A stretch of DNA of 20,534 nucleotides from positions 1 to 20,534 of the forward strand of contig CAYXRK010000084.1 of assembly GCA_964467615.1 (NCBI GenBank), given 5' to 3'. The translations under genes were made by a program, and so were the position numbers. This document shows, in pieces, positions 1 to 7,932 of the stretch. The notes under the pieces are model-generated. The model made no database searches and was not told where the DNA came from. It worked only from the letters and a program-made list of their open reading frames with translations. The stretch comes from CAYXRK01 sp964467615 (GTDB taxonomy: Bacteria > Hydrogenedentota > Hydrogenedentia > Hydrogenedentales > GCA-2746185). The number at the start of each line of letters is the position of its first letter. The first letter of the stretch is position 1.

Positions 1-51
<51 letters not shown>

Positions 52-601
52 TTGTCAAGAGAAATTTTCGGGCCGTGGATATAGCAGAGCGCATAGTACA
101 GTCAACAAATTATGAGATACGACCTGCTTAATCGGCGAAATTTGGAAGTATTCGGGGTGAATTGACGCGAATTGATTCCATAATGGAACCGTGCGCTATC
201 ACGCGTTGCCATCCGCCGCGAGTGATTCCACTCGATGATGATGACGAATGACGAGTGACGGTGACGAAGCACGATGATGAGTTGCTGAGCGGGCCGAATT
301 TAAGTGCGAACGTGCGAAGGGTGCGAAGGGGAATCAACGGTGCAGGGGAGATGGGTCGTGTGGGGCGCGATTTTCGGAGCAGTTGCCACGTGCGCTTCGG
401 GCACACCTAGAAACGATGAAAGATTGGTTCGGGTACCGGTTCGGCAGCCGAGGGCGGCTGCCCCACACGCGCTTGGCGCCGGACGAGGCGATCCGAACTT
501 TCGAGGTAGCGCGATGACGAGATGTCATGAAGGCAGGCTGTCGCGCGATCAGCGTGGGGCTGGGGTGGGGCGGGCGTGTGGCATTTGATGGGGACGTTCC
601 C
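52..601. other. Noncoding stretch upstream of the PQQ dehydrogenase
   Basis: No convincing gene is seen here. Open frames on both strands lack a recognisable domain, a ribosome binding site and a sensible codon pattern. The DNA includes a low-complexity part rich in GATGA/GACGA steps (about 232-283), a GTGCGAA-rich part (about 303-330) and a short perfect palindrome at 443-462. It could be the decayed end of a neighbouring region. The left boundary is the assembly edge. Confidence 0.5.
443..462. repeat. Short perfect palindrome (8-bp stem, 4-base loop)
   Basis: GGCAGCCG at 443-450 and CGGCTGCC at 455-462 are exact reverse complements around the loop AGGG. No T-run follows on either strand, so it is not a classical intrinsic terminator. 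GC-rich palindromes of this form are often dispersed intergenic repeats. This is the only copy seen in the window. Confidence 0.5.
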
Positions 602-607
602 TATAGT
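602..607 (+). promoter_or_regulatory. Candidate -10 box for the PQQ dehydrogenase gene
   Basis: TATAGT at 602-607 matches the sigma-70 -10 consensus at five of six positions. It lies 27 bases before the chosen start at 635, which would leave a short leader containing the GAGGG ribosome binding site at 625-629. No good -35 box is visible 16-18 bases upstream, so the call is tentative. Confidence 0.35.
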
Positions 608-634
608 ACCGCGATTCTTGGGCTGAGGGACCTT

Positions 635-2587
635 ATGATGCGCTACGGGATTTGTTTTTTCTTGGCGGCGGGACTGTGCGCGATGGCGCAAAAGGGCGCG
701 CCGGACGGCGATTGGCCGCACTATGCCGGTGACCCCGGTTCGACGAAGTACAGCGCGCTGGATCAAATCAATCGCGACAATTTCGAGGACCTCGCGATCG
801 CGTGGCGTTGGGAATCGGCGGACAAGGACATCGCATCGAAGACTACCGCCAAGCCGTATCACTTTCGCGCGACGCCGCTCGTCGTCAACGGCATCGCGTA
901 TATCTCGACGGGGCTTAGCCAAATCGCAGCCATCGACGTGAAGACGGGCAAGACGATTTGGACGCACGACCCCGAGAGTTACAAGCGCGGGCCGGTGACG
1001 CACAGCATGTACCAACATCGTGGCGTCGAATATTGGACGGACGGCAAGGAAGAACGCATCCTGATATCGACCGGCGGGCGGCAACTCGTTTCGGTTGACG
1101 CCAAGACCGGCAAGCCCGATCCGAATTTCGCGGACGGCGGCTGGGTCGATTTGCTCAAGGACCTCGGGCGCGAAGTGAACGCGCGAAACATCGGCGACAA
1201 CAAGCCGCCGATTGTTGTCGGCGACACGATTATTGTCGGGTCGATCATCATGGACTTCCCGATGACCAAGCTGAACCCGCCGGGGTTTGTGCGCGGATAC
1301 GACATTCGCACCGGCAAACAGAAATGGATTTTTCACAGCATTCCGCAGAAGGGCGAATTCGGGAACGAGACCTGGGAAGACGGTTCGTGGGAGTACAGCG
1401 GCAACACAAACGTGTGGTCGATGATGAGCGCGGACGACGAGCTTGGCTACGTTTATCTTCCGTTTGGGACAGCGACAAATGACTATTACGGCGGGCATCG
1501 CCACGGCGATAACGTATTCGCTGAGAGCCTCGTGTGCCTCAACGCCGATACCGGCGAGCGCGTGTGGCATTTCCAGGCGGTACACCACGGCATTTGGGAC
1601 TATGATTTTCCCTGCGCGCCGAACCTTATCGACGTGACGGTGGACGGCAAGATGATCAAGGCCGTTGCGCAGGTGAGCAAGCAAGGGTTCACGTACGTGT
1701 TCGACCGCAAGACCGGCGAGCCGATTTGGCCGATCGAGGAACGACCCGTGAACACGAAGGTCGAGGTGCCCGGCGAGAAACTGTCGCCGACGCAGCCGTT
1801 CCCCACGAAGCCGCCTGCCTTCGAGCAACAGGGGATTACGGAGGACGACCTAAGCAACTTCACGCCCGAGTTGCACGCCGAGGCGATCAAGATCGCGTCG
1901 GACTACGTGCTTGGGCCGCTGTTTTTGCCGAACGTCGTGAAAGACGCGAACGGCAAAAAGGCGATGCTGCAAGTTCCCAGTCCCGGCGGCGGCGCGAACT
2001 GGCCGGGCGCATCCATCGACCCGGATACGGGGATGTTGTACGTGCAGTCGCAATCGTACGCGGCGTCGATGGCTGTGGAAAAGCCGGACCCGAACCGCTC
2101 GGACCTGGACTATATGATATCGATGGGCGGCATGGAGGGCGCCGGCGGACCACAGGGTCTGCCCTTGCTGAAGCCGCCGTACCGCCGTATCACGGCGATC
2201 GACCTCAACAAGGGCGACATCGCGTGGCAAATTCCGTTCGGCGACGGTCCGCGCAATCACCCCGCGATCAAGCACCTTAACCTCGGTCCACTCGGCTCGA
2301 TGTTTCCGGAAGGCGTCATCGCCGAGGGCGGAATTCTTGCGACGAAAACGCTACTGGTGACGTTTCTTGTCGACGTGGATGAACTCGGAGATCGCAAGCC
2401 GACGGGTACTTCGCTACTTCAGGCCTACGACAAGAAGACCGGCGAACTCATTTCGAGCGTTCAGGTCGACCGGCATCTGCACGGTTCGCCGATGACCTGC
2501 ATGGTCGAGGGCAAGCAGTACATCATGGTGAGCGCCGGCGGCGTGACGCAGCCCTCGGAGTTGATCGCGTTCGCGTTGCCGAGTTAG
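635..2587 (+). CDS. Secreted PQQ-dependent (quinoprotein) dehydrogenase, glucose-dehydrogenase-like
   Basis: A 650-residue periplasmic eight-bladed beta-propeller quinoprotein expected to oxidise a sugar or alcohol and pass electrons to the respiratory chain. The start at 635 (ATGATG, so 638 is equally possible) follows GAGGG at 625-629; an in-frame ATG at 527 would add a non-signal-like extension. Residues 1-18 form a signal peptide with likely cleavage after AMA. The mature start (DWPHYAGDPGSTKYS, residues 26-40) is typical of the membrane glucose dehydrogenase-like group. Blade motifs of the form D-x-x-TG-x-x-x-W recur: AIDVKTGKTIW, GYDIRTGKQKW, LNADTGERVW, VFDRKTGEPIW and AYDKKTGEL. The HHGIWDYDFP segment is a family hallmark. 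There is no CxxCH, hence no fused cytochrome c, and no N-terminal membrane anchor beyond the signal. The substrate cannot be told from sequence. No PQQ biosynthesis gene is nearby, and it is unrelated to the flagellar genes that follow. Confidence 0.93.
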   Translation: MMRYGICFFLAAGLCAMAQKGAPDGDWPHYAGDPGSTKYSALDQINRDNFEDLAIAWRWESADKDIASKTTAKPYHFRATPLVVNGIAYISTGLSQIAAIDVKTGKTIWTHDPESYKRGPVTHSMYQHRGVEYWTDGKEERILISTGGRQLVSVDAKTGKPDPNFADGGWVDLLKDLGREVNARNIGDNKPPIVVGDTIIVGSIIMDFPMTKLNPPGFVRGYDIRTGKQKWIFHSIPQKGEFGNETWEDGSWEYSGNTNVWSMMSADDELGYVYLPFGTATNDYYGGHRHGDNVFAESLVCLNADTGERVWHFQAVHHGIWDYDFPCAPNLIDVTVDGKMIKAVAQVSKQGFTYVFDRKTGEPIWPIEERPVNTKVEVPGEKLSPTQPFPTKPPAFEQQGITEDDLSNFTPELHAEAIKIASDYVLGPLFLPNVVKDANGKKAMLQVPSPGGGANWPGASIDPDTGMLYVQSQSYAASMAVEKPDPNRSDLDYMISMGGMEGAGGPQGLPLLKPPYRRITAIDLNKGDIAWQIPFGDGPRNHPAIKHLNLGPLGSMFPEGVIAEGGILATKTLLVTFLVDVDELGDRKPTGTSLLQAYDKKTGELISSVQVDRHLHGSPMTCMVEGKQYIMVSAGGVTQPSELIAFALPS

Positions 2588-2624
2588 CCGCTTACGCGCA
2601 AGGGAGAGAGAGGGGAGAGAGGGG

Positions 2625-2715
2625 AGAGAGGGAGGCAGGCGCATCGGTCTGAGAAGGGACTACCGATATTGTGAAGGAGGAGCGATGAGGTGCGTATGGG
2701 ATCGCCTCCCTCTCT
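2625..2715 (+). other. Possible structured RNA element with a 10-codon leader ORF
   Basis: AGAGAGGGAGGC at 2625-2636 is perfectly complementary to GCCTCCCTCTCT at 2704-2715 (12 bp). Inside, ATCGGT (2643-2648) pairs with ACCGAT (2662-2667). Between the inner stem and the right outer arm lies a strong ribosome binding site, AAGGAGGAG (2674-2682), and an ATG at 2685 that opens a 10-codon frame (MRCVWDRLPL, stop at 2715-2717) whose end overlaps the outer arm. This resembles a leader or attenuator element, but the left arm is low-complexity purine sequence, so chance pairing is possible. Confidence 0.3.
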
Positions 2716-2978
2716 AGTTCAATTATACCACCGCGAGCGAAATCGCGCTTGACTGTGTAACCCTTTCCCCTCCAAGTATTTACCGCGACTGCCCGCCAAG
2801 GCCGGGTTGGGAAGCCTCGCGTAAACGAGCGGCCAACACACGCAACGTCGCTTCGGTCGTCCTCTCATGGTGAAGAAAATGCCCCCAAAGGCAGCTTTTT
2901 CTGTATCGAAATCACGCCCAACCATCACGTACCGGCCAAAACTCAACGATTTCAGACCCGCCATCGAGGCCGTTAAGG

Positions 2979-2993
2979 TGGCACGTGAATTGC
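2979..2993 (+). promoter_or_regulatory. Sigma-54 (-24/-12) promoter upstream of flgF
   Basis: TGGCACGTGAATTGC matches the RpoN consensus TGGCACG-N4-TTGC at every fixed position: GG at 2980-2981 (-24), GC at 2992-2993 (-12), with the required 10 bases between them. Transcription would start near 3005 and run into flgF at 3286. Sigma-54 control of rod and ring genes is established in many flagellated bacteria, so the context fits. The activator's upstream sites were not identified. Confidence 0.7.
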
Positions 2994-3285
2994 CCTCCGT
3001 CCAACGGGCCTGCTTCCCATTCAGGTCCAATCCGTGAGTGGTTGGCCCGGCGCACGGGGGGGCTTCCCTTCTGATTCCGTCGCTGGAACATGCGCTGGGC
3101 CGCCCGATAAAGACCGCCGCGAGGCGTTGCGATACGAAGGTTGACCCGGCCCGTGGCCAAGGATGGATGCGGGCCGGGGCCTGGGCTGCACCGGGGGACG
3201 GGAGCGAGGGTATGGGCGTGCTTGGGGAACAGGGGTTGTTCATCGCGCGACTTCTACTGCTGCACTTGGTCGTGGGGGCGCGTAG

Positions 3286-4044
3286 ATGATTCAGGGTCTC
3301 TACGCCGCGGCAAACGGGATGGTCTCCATCGAAGACCGTCAGTCGGTGTTCGCCAACAATATCGCGAACGCCTCCACCCCTGGATTCAAGCGCCAAATTC
3401 CGATCCAACAGGGTTACTACGAAGCGTTCTTCGCCGAGACGCAGCACGCGTCGCGATTCAACCTCGAGCGCGGTCCCGGCGGCGGACCCAAGTTGAACGA
3501 AACGTTCTCCGACTTCGGCGACGGCATTCTTTCCACAACGGGGAACCCCCTCGATGTCGCGTTAGTCGGCCCTGCATTTGCGGTCGTGGAAACGCCGGAC
3601 GGCGATCGCTACACCCGCGATGGCAAGTTTGCCGTTAACGTCGACGGCGATTTAGTCAACAGCCAAGGGTTCCGCGTGCTGGACACCGGCGGAGCGCCGA
3701 TCCGCGTCAACGGCCCGAACGTCGAAATCGATTCCGACGGCAACGTGACAGCCGACGGCCAAGTCGCAGGCACGCTGCAACTCGTCGAATTTGAAGACCC
3801 CCACATGCTGGATCGGGAGGGGTTCACGTTGTGGGCGGCGTCGCCGGAAGCAATTCAGCGGTCCGGTCCGGCCGAGAAGACCATCGTCACCAGCCACGCG
3901 CTCGAGATGTCGAACGTGCAAATACCCAACGAGATCGGGCAGATGATGATGGCGTTGCGGGCTTACGGGGCCAACCAGCAGGTGATTCAAGCCATCGATG
4001 AGACGGTCAGCCGCCTGATCGATCAAGTCGGCGCGCCAGGGTAG
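3286..4044 (+). CDS. flgF: Flagellar proximal/distal rod protein FlgF
   Basis: A 252-residue axial rod protein of the flagellar basal body, exported by the flagellar type III system, hence no Sec signal. The N-terminal rod signature is seen at residues 1-36 (MIQGLYAAANGM, then NNIANASTPGFK), and the C-terminal amphipathic helix (NEIGQMMMALRAYGANQQ onward) is typical of flagellar rod/hook proteins. Length suits FlgF. It is named FlgF rather than FlgG because the next gene is the clearer FlgG and this F-G order is conserved. The ribosome binding site is weak (a G-run at 3274-3278). It is the first gene of the sigma-54-linked cluster, and 14 bases separate it from flgG. Confidence 0.88.
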   Translation: MIQGLYAAANGMVSIEDRQSVFANNIANASTPGFKRQIPIQQGYYEAFFAETQHASRFNLERGPGGGPKLNETFSDFGDGILSTTGNPLDVALVGPAFAVVETPDGDRYTRDGKFAVNVDGDLVNSQGFRVLDTGGAPIRVNGPNVEIDSDGNVTADGQVAGTLQLVEFEDPHMLDREGFTLWAASPEAIQRSGPAEKTIVTSHALEMSNVQIPNEIGQMMMALRAYGANQQVIQAIDETVSRLIDQVGAPG

Positions 4045-4058
4045 AGGAGCAGCTTGGA

Positions 4059-4856
4059 ATGATACGTGCCATGTTCAGCGCGGCGACGGGGATGGTCGCC
4101 CAGCAAACGAACATCGATACGATCGCGAACAACCTCGCGAACGTCAACACGACTGGCTTCAAGAAAAGCCGCGCCAGTTTCCAGGACCTGCTCTACGAAA
4201 CCTTGCGCCCCGCGGGCACCGAAACGACCCAGGGGACGGTGGTGCCGGAAGGGATTCAGATCGGCCACGGCGTCCGCCTTTCGGCCGTGGCGAAAAACTT
4301 CAGCCCCGGATCGTTTATCCAGACGTCGAACCAACTCGACGTCGCCATCGAAGGCGCGGGTTTCTTCGAAGTCCAAATGCCCGACGGCAGCCAGTCGTTC
4401 ACGCGCGACGGATCGTTCCGCCGCAGCGAGGACGGCAATCTCATCACGGCGGACGGCTTGTTACTCCAGCCGGCCCTCACGATACCGGCCGACACCCTCG
4501 AAGGGAGCATCAACATCGGCGCGGACGGGACCGTCTCCGTTCGGCAAGAGGGCTCGACCACAACCACAAACCTCGGGCAGCTCCAGCTCTCGCGATTCCC
4601 GAACCCGGCCGGCCTCGATGCGCGACTTGGACAAGGCCTGTTCACCGAGACCAGCGCCTCCGGTGCGCCGGTGCAGGGCAATCCGGGAGAAACGGGCCTC
4701 GGCTTCCTTCGCCAAAGCTACTTGGAAAACTCGAACGTCCAGGTCGTCGAAGAAATCATCAACATGATCATCGCGCAGCGGGCGTACGAGGCCAACTCGC
4801 GGGTAATTCAAGTGTCGGACGAAATGCTGCAACTCGCAAACAACGTGAGGCGCTAA
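4059..4856 (+). CDS. flgG: Flagellar distal rod protein FlgG
   Basis: A 265-residue distal rod protein that forms the drive shaft crossing the P and L rings. The sequence has the canonical N-terminal motif (MIRAMFSAATGM, then NNLANVNTTGFKK at 24-36), the central beta domain, and the conserved C-terminus LENSNVQVVEEIINMIIAQ followed by RAYEANSRVIQ. Length matches the family (about 260). AGGAG at 4045-4049 is a good ribosome binding site 9 bases before ATG. It has no signal peptide, as expected for type III export. It lies between flgF and flgA in the same orientation. Confidence 0.96.
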   Translation: MIRAMFSAATGMVAQQTNIDTIANNLANVNTTGFKKSRASFQDLLYETLRPAGTETTQGTVVPEGIQIGHGVRLSAVAKNFSPGSFIQTSNQLDVAIEGAGFFEVQMPDGSQSFTRDGSFRRSEDGNLITADGLLLQPALTIPADTLEGSINIGADGTVSVRQEGSTTTTNLGQLQLSRFPNPAGLDARLGQGLFTETSASGAPVQGNPGETGLGFLRQSYLENSNVQVVEEIINMIIAQRAYEANSRVIQVSDEMLQLANNVRR

Positions 4857-4894
4857 ATCGTAACGTGAGTGGATCAGAATAGACACAGTTTGTG

Positions 4895-5836
4895 ATGCAT
4901 CGAAACGTATTCTCAATGCTTTTCGTTGTGCTGACCGCCGCGTTCTGCGCGGCGGCGGAGGATCGCGTGTCGCTGCGCGACGAAGTCTTCGTCAAAGGGC
5001 CCAAGGTCGTCCTCGGCGACATCGCGGACGTCCGCGGAGACAACGCGGCGTATCTTTCCAGTTTCGAACTAGGGCAAGCCGCCTCGCCGGGCAATTCGAC
5101 CGTCGTGAATGTGGCGCTCGTGAAGTCGAAATTGAATGCGGCGGGCATCATCGATGTTACGGTCGACGGCTCGCCCCGCGTCACCGCGCGCACGATGTAC
5201 CTCGATATCACCAAGGGGATGATCTCCGATGCGCTCCGCGAATTCATTGAGATCGAAATGCCGTGGCAACTAGACGCGACAACGATTGAAATCGCGCCGC
5301 CCGCCCAAGGTTTCGTCGTGCCGGACGGTAACGTCGAATTCCGGTTCAGAAGAAATCCGCAGTACGCCTTCATTGGCGCGGGCCTGTTTCAGGGCGACGT
5401 GCTCGTGGACGGCAAAGTCGAGAAATCGTTCAACGCGCGCGCGGCCATCGAGAGCTACGGCGACGTTGTCACCGCCGCCACCGACATCGAACGCGGCCGA
5501 AGCATTTCTCCGTCCGATTTGCGGCTCGAAAAACGCGCGATGTCCGGACTGGATCGCGGCGCGTTCTTCGACTTCGCCGACGTGACGGGGGGCGTCGCGA
5601 AAACTTCGCTTCTCGCGGGTGAACTCGTCACGGCGAGGAAAATCCGCCCCGCGACGTTGGTCCAGCGTGGAAGTCTGGTGTCCGTCGAAACACGCCTGGG
5701 GGCGCTCACCGTATCGACCCGAGGTAAGGCGCTTTCCGAAGGCGCGGCAGGCGAGATGGTCCGCGTCCTGAACCTGGAGTCTGGGCAGGAACTGGCGGGG
5801 CTCGTCCGAGACGACGGCGTGGTAGTGGTGGAATAA
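4895..5836 (+). CDS. flgA: Flagellar P-ring assembly chaperone FlgA
   Basis: A 313-residue periplasmic chaperone needed for polymerising FlgI into the P ring. A Sec signal peptide covers residues 1-21 (cleavage AAA before EDRV). The C-terminal third carries the SAF-type fold, with the phrases TDIERGRSISPSDL and LLAGELVTARKIRPATLVQRG and a final DDGVVVVE, as in FlgA and related CpaB-like proteins. It is longer than the enterobacterial protein (about 220), due to an extended N-terminal domain. The start is GTG 4892 or ATG 4895; ATG is preferred. No strong ribosome binding site is visible, and 38 bases separate it from flgG. Confidence 0.9.
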   Translation: MHRNVFSMLFVVLTAAFCAAAEDRVSLRDEVFVKGPKVVLGDIADVRGDNAAYLSSFELGQAASPGNSTVVNVALVKSKLNAAGIIDVTVDGSPRVTARTMYLDITKGMISDALREFIEIEMPWQLDATTIEIAPPAQGFVVPDGNVEFRFRRNPQYAFIGAGLFQGDVLVDGKVEKSFNARAAIESYGDVVTAATDIERGRSISPSDLRLEKRAMSGLDRGAFFDFADVTGGVAKTSLLAGELVTARKIRPATLVQRGSLVSVETRLGALTVSTRGKALSEGAAGEMVRVLNLESGQELAGLVRDDGVVVVE

Positions 5837-5861
5837 CTCGAGGCAAACGGAAAGGAAATCC

Positions 5862-6500
5862 ATGAATTCGAAAATGAGGTTCGCGCTGGTCCCGCTCCTT
5901 GCGGTCCTTTCGACGTTGGCTTACGGCGATTCGCTTTTCACGCAACGCGCCGCCCTCAGCGGAACGCTCGTGTCGGACCAGAAGGCCCGATATCAGCCGG
6001 GCGACATTATTACCGTGATTATCAAGGAAAAGGTGGATGCGTCTACGACCGCGAACACGAATACGAAGAAGGAGTCAGACGTCGATTCACAAGCCGGCGC
6101 AGGCGACAACACATTCCTGACCGCCGATAACCCAGGTCTAAATATCCTGAATGACGAAGAACTTCCCAATTGGAAGATCAAGGCGAAGGACGAAACGAAA
6201 ACCCGAGGCACGACCACCCGCCAAAGCACGTTGAACTTGACCATCGCGTGCCAAGTCATTCGCGTCTTCCCGAATGGCAATATCGACATTTATGGCACGA
6301 AAGACCTCCTAATGAACCGCGAACATACGACCATTGAAATGTCCGGTGTCGTACGGGCGCAAGACGTTTCCGCCGCTAATACGATTGACTCGAACCAGAT
6401 CGCAAACGCCTCTATCGGTATCAAGGGAAAGGGGCCGCTGTGGAACAACCAGCGGCGCGGACTGGTCACGAGATTTCTCGATTGGGTTTCTCCGTTCTAA
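5862..6500 (+). CDS. flgH: Flagellar L-ring protein FlgH, without lipobox
   Basis: A 212-residue outer-membrane L-ring subunit. The conserved core is visible: SLFTQRAALSGTLVSDQKA, YQPGDIITVIIKEKVDAST, then LTIACQVIRVFPNGNIDIYG and VRAQDVSAANTIDSNQIANA. The signal peptide (about residues 1-22, LLAVLSTLAYG) contains no cysteine, so there is no lipobox, whereas FlgH of Escherichia and Salmonella is a lipoprotein. The L ring here must hold to the outer membrane without this acyl anchor. AAAGGAAA at 5851-5858 is a good ribosome binding site for ATG 5862. It lies 25 bases after flgA. Confidence 0.94.
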   Translation: MNSKMRFALVPLLAVLSTLAYGDSLFTQRAALSGTLVSDQKARYQPGDIITVIIKEKVDASTTANTNTKKESDVDSQAGAGDNTFLTADNPGLNILNDEELPNWKIKAKDETKTRGTTTRQSTLNLTIACQVIRVFPNGNIDIYGTKDLLMNREHTTIEMSGVVRAQDVSAANTIDSNQIANASIGIKGKGPLWNNQRRGLVTRFLDWVSPF

Positions 6501-6521
6501 TGCTTGAGTGACAGGAACCAC

Positions 6522-7613
6522 ATGCGCACACGCCAGATACTCATCGTTTTCCTTGCATTAAGCAGCGCCGCCGTGCATGCCGCCCGGGTCAAAGACCTGT
6601 GCGAAGTGCAGGGCGTGCGCGGCAACGCGCTCAAGGGGATAGGCCTCGTTGTCGGTCTTGCCGGCACAGGGGACAAAGCCGCGGCCGCCATTCGGGCGCA
6701 GGAGCGTGTTCTCACGCGATTGACCATCGAGGTCGGCAGCGCGGCCGAGCTCGCGTCGTCGAACGTCGCCGTGGTCTACGTCACCGCGACGCTGCCGCCT
6801 TTCGCCAAAGAAGGTACGCGCATCGACATCAGCGTCCACTCCGCGTACGACGCGAAGAGCCTTCAGGGCGGTACCCTCATGGAGACGTTGCTTTACGGCG
6901 CGGACGACCAGGTGTACGCGGTCGCCCAGGGCCCGCTTTCGATAGGCGGCTTCGAAGCCGACGGTGGCGGCGGAAACACGGTGCGGACGAACCACGTCAC
7001 CTCCGGCAGAGTTCCGATGGGCGCATACGTTGAACACGAAGTGCCGTCGACCATTACCGACGGTCAGCGAATCATTCTGCTTCTCAAACGGCCGGACTTC
7101 AGCGCCGCAAGCAGTATCGTGCAGGCGGTAAACACGAAGTATGGAGACAGCGCGTCGTCGGCGTTTGGCGCGGGCGCAGTCAGCATCACGATTCCGCAGG
7201 GCGATCGGGCAGACTTAGTCGGATTTATCGCCGGCCTCGAGGGGCTTGAGATTGAATTGGCGGATGGTCCCGCGCGCGTCGTGATTAACGAGCGGACCGG
7301 GACGATAGTCGTCGGTGGTAACGTACGAATACGCCCGTGCCAAGTCGCGCACGGCAGCCTGACCATTACCATCGCCCAAACGCCGCTCGTTTCGCAGCCC
7401 GCGCCATTCAGCCAAGGCGAGACCGTGGTCGCCGAGGCCACCGATATCGGCGCGGAGGAGGCCGCGGCCCGCCTCATGCCGTTGGAGGGGACTTCCGCCG
7501 CTCAGGTCGCCGAGGGGCTCAACCGCCTCATGGTCTCGCCGCGAGACATCATTTCCATTTTCCAAGCATTGCGCGAAGCGGGCGTGATGGACGCCGATCT
7601 CGAGATCATGTAG
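6522..7613 (+). CDS. flgI: Flagellar P-ring protein FlgI
   Basis: A 363-residue periplasmic subunit of the P ring around the rod at the peptidoglycan layer. The signal peptide is residues 1-20 with cleavage at VHA before ARVKDL, the classic FlgI mature start. Family hallmarks follow: GIGLVVGLAGTGDK, SSNVAVVYVTATLPPFAK, DISVHSAYDAKSLQGGTL, and the C-terminal VAEGLNRLMVSPRDIISIFQ. Two mature cysteines (in DLCEVQ and RIRPCQVAHG) could form the stabilising disulfide known for FlgI. ATG 6522 is chosen because AGGAA at 6513-6517 precedes it and it gives a clean signal; an in-frame TTG at 6504 is less likely. Its stop overlaps the flgJ start by one base. Confidence 0.96.
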   Translation: MRTRQILIVFLALSSAAVHAARVKDLCEVQGVRGNALKGIGLVVGLAGTGDKAAAAIRAQERVLTRLTIEVGSAAELASSNVAVVYVTATLPPFAKEGTRIDISVHSAYDAKSLQGGTLMETLLYGADDQVYAVAQGPLSIGGFEADGGGGNTVRTNHVTSGRVPMGAYVEHEVPSTITDGQRIILLLKRPDFSAASSIVQAVNTKYGDSASSAFGAGAVSITIPQGDRADLVGFIAGLEGLEIELADGPARVVINERTGTIVVGGNVRIRPCQVAHGSLTITIAQTPLVSQPAPFSQGETVVAEATDIGAEEAAARLMPLEGTSAAQVAEGLNRLMVSPRDIISIFQALREAGVMDADLEIM

Positions 7614-7930
7614 TGCTCTACATCAATCCCATAGCCGAACGTTTCGGCGCTCAAGCCGGCCTGATGGCAGACAGCCCGGCGAGAACCAAGATGGCGTTAC
7701 GCGAACTCGAACATTTTTTTCTCTACACGATGCTCCGCGAAATGCGAAAGACGGTCCCCGAGAATGGCTTGTTCGGAAAGGACTCCTCGATGAGCATCTA
7801 TCAGGACATGTTCGACGATGCCATCGCGGGTCACATGGCCGACAGCGGCCAATTCGGTTTGGCGAAGGCCATCGAAGAACAGTTGAGGGTGCAGGAATTG
7901 CAACAGAGCGTGCAGACGAAAGGGCAATGA
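7613..7930 (+). CDS. flgJ: Single-domain FlgJ: rod-binding protein without muramidase
   Basis: A 105-residue protein equal to the N-terminal rod-capping domain of FlgJ, a scaffold for rod assembly in the periplasm. The rod-binding pattern is nearly complete: ELEHFFLYTMLREMRKTV, then GLFGKDSSMSIYQDMFDDAI and MADSGQFGLAKAIEEQL. The C-terminal glucosaminidase domain of enterobacterial FlgJ (total about 310 residues) is absent; the protein simply ends. GTG 7613-7615 shares a base with the flgI stop (TAGTG), indicating translational coupling. There is no Sec signal, consistent with type III export. A separate wall-cleaving enzyme is needed; see the M23 peptidase at 15975-17033. Confidence 0.92.
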   Translation: MLYINPIAERFGAQAGLMADSPARTKMALRELEHFFLYTMLREMRKTVPENGLFGKDSSMSIYQDMFDDAIAGHMADSGQFGLAKAIEEQLRVQELQQSVQTKGQ

Positions 7931-7932
7931 CC

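Larger units (their letters stand above)
2588..3285. other. Long intergenic region before the flagellar operon
   Basis: These 698 bases separate the dehydrogenase from flgF. I see no convincing protein gene: minus-strand open frames across 2719-3447 and 2912-3160 and a plus-strand frame at 3038-3289 have no recognisable domain or ribosome binding site. The region holds a purine-rich imperfect 9-bp tandem repeat (GGGGAGAGA-like, about 2602-2633), a possible folded RNA element (2625-2715), a small hairpin at 2732-2747 (CGCGA/TCGCG) and a sigma-54-type promoter at 2979-2993. A transcript from that promoter would have a leader of about 280 bases before flgF, unusually long. Confidence 0.6.

Noticed and set aside
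578..592. TGGCATTTGATGGGG as a sigma-54 site before the dehydrogenase.
   Set aside because: The -24 half fits, but the invariant GC at -12 is absent.
407..1828. A 473-residue open frame on the minus strand opposite the PQQ dehydrogenase.
   Set aside because: It lies antisense to a gene with clear family motifs, has no domain of its own, and is explained by GC-rich codon bias on the other strand.
3038..3289. An 83-residue plus-strand frame ending four bases into flgF.
   Set aside because: GTG start without a ribosome binding site, no domain, and composition like noncoding GC-rich DNA.
2719..3447. A 242-residue minus-strand frame in the gap before flgF.
   Set aside because: It overlaps flgF, lacks recognisable domains or a ribosome binding site, and would run through the sigma-54 site. 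A decayed gene cannot be fully excluded.
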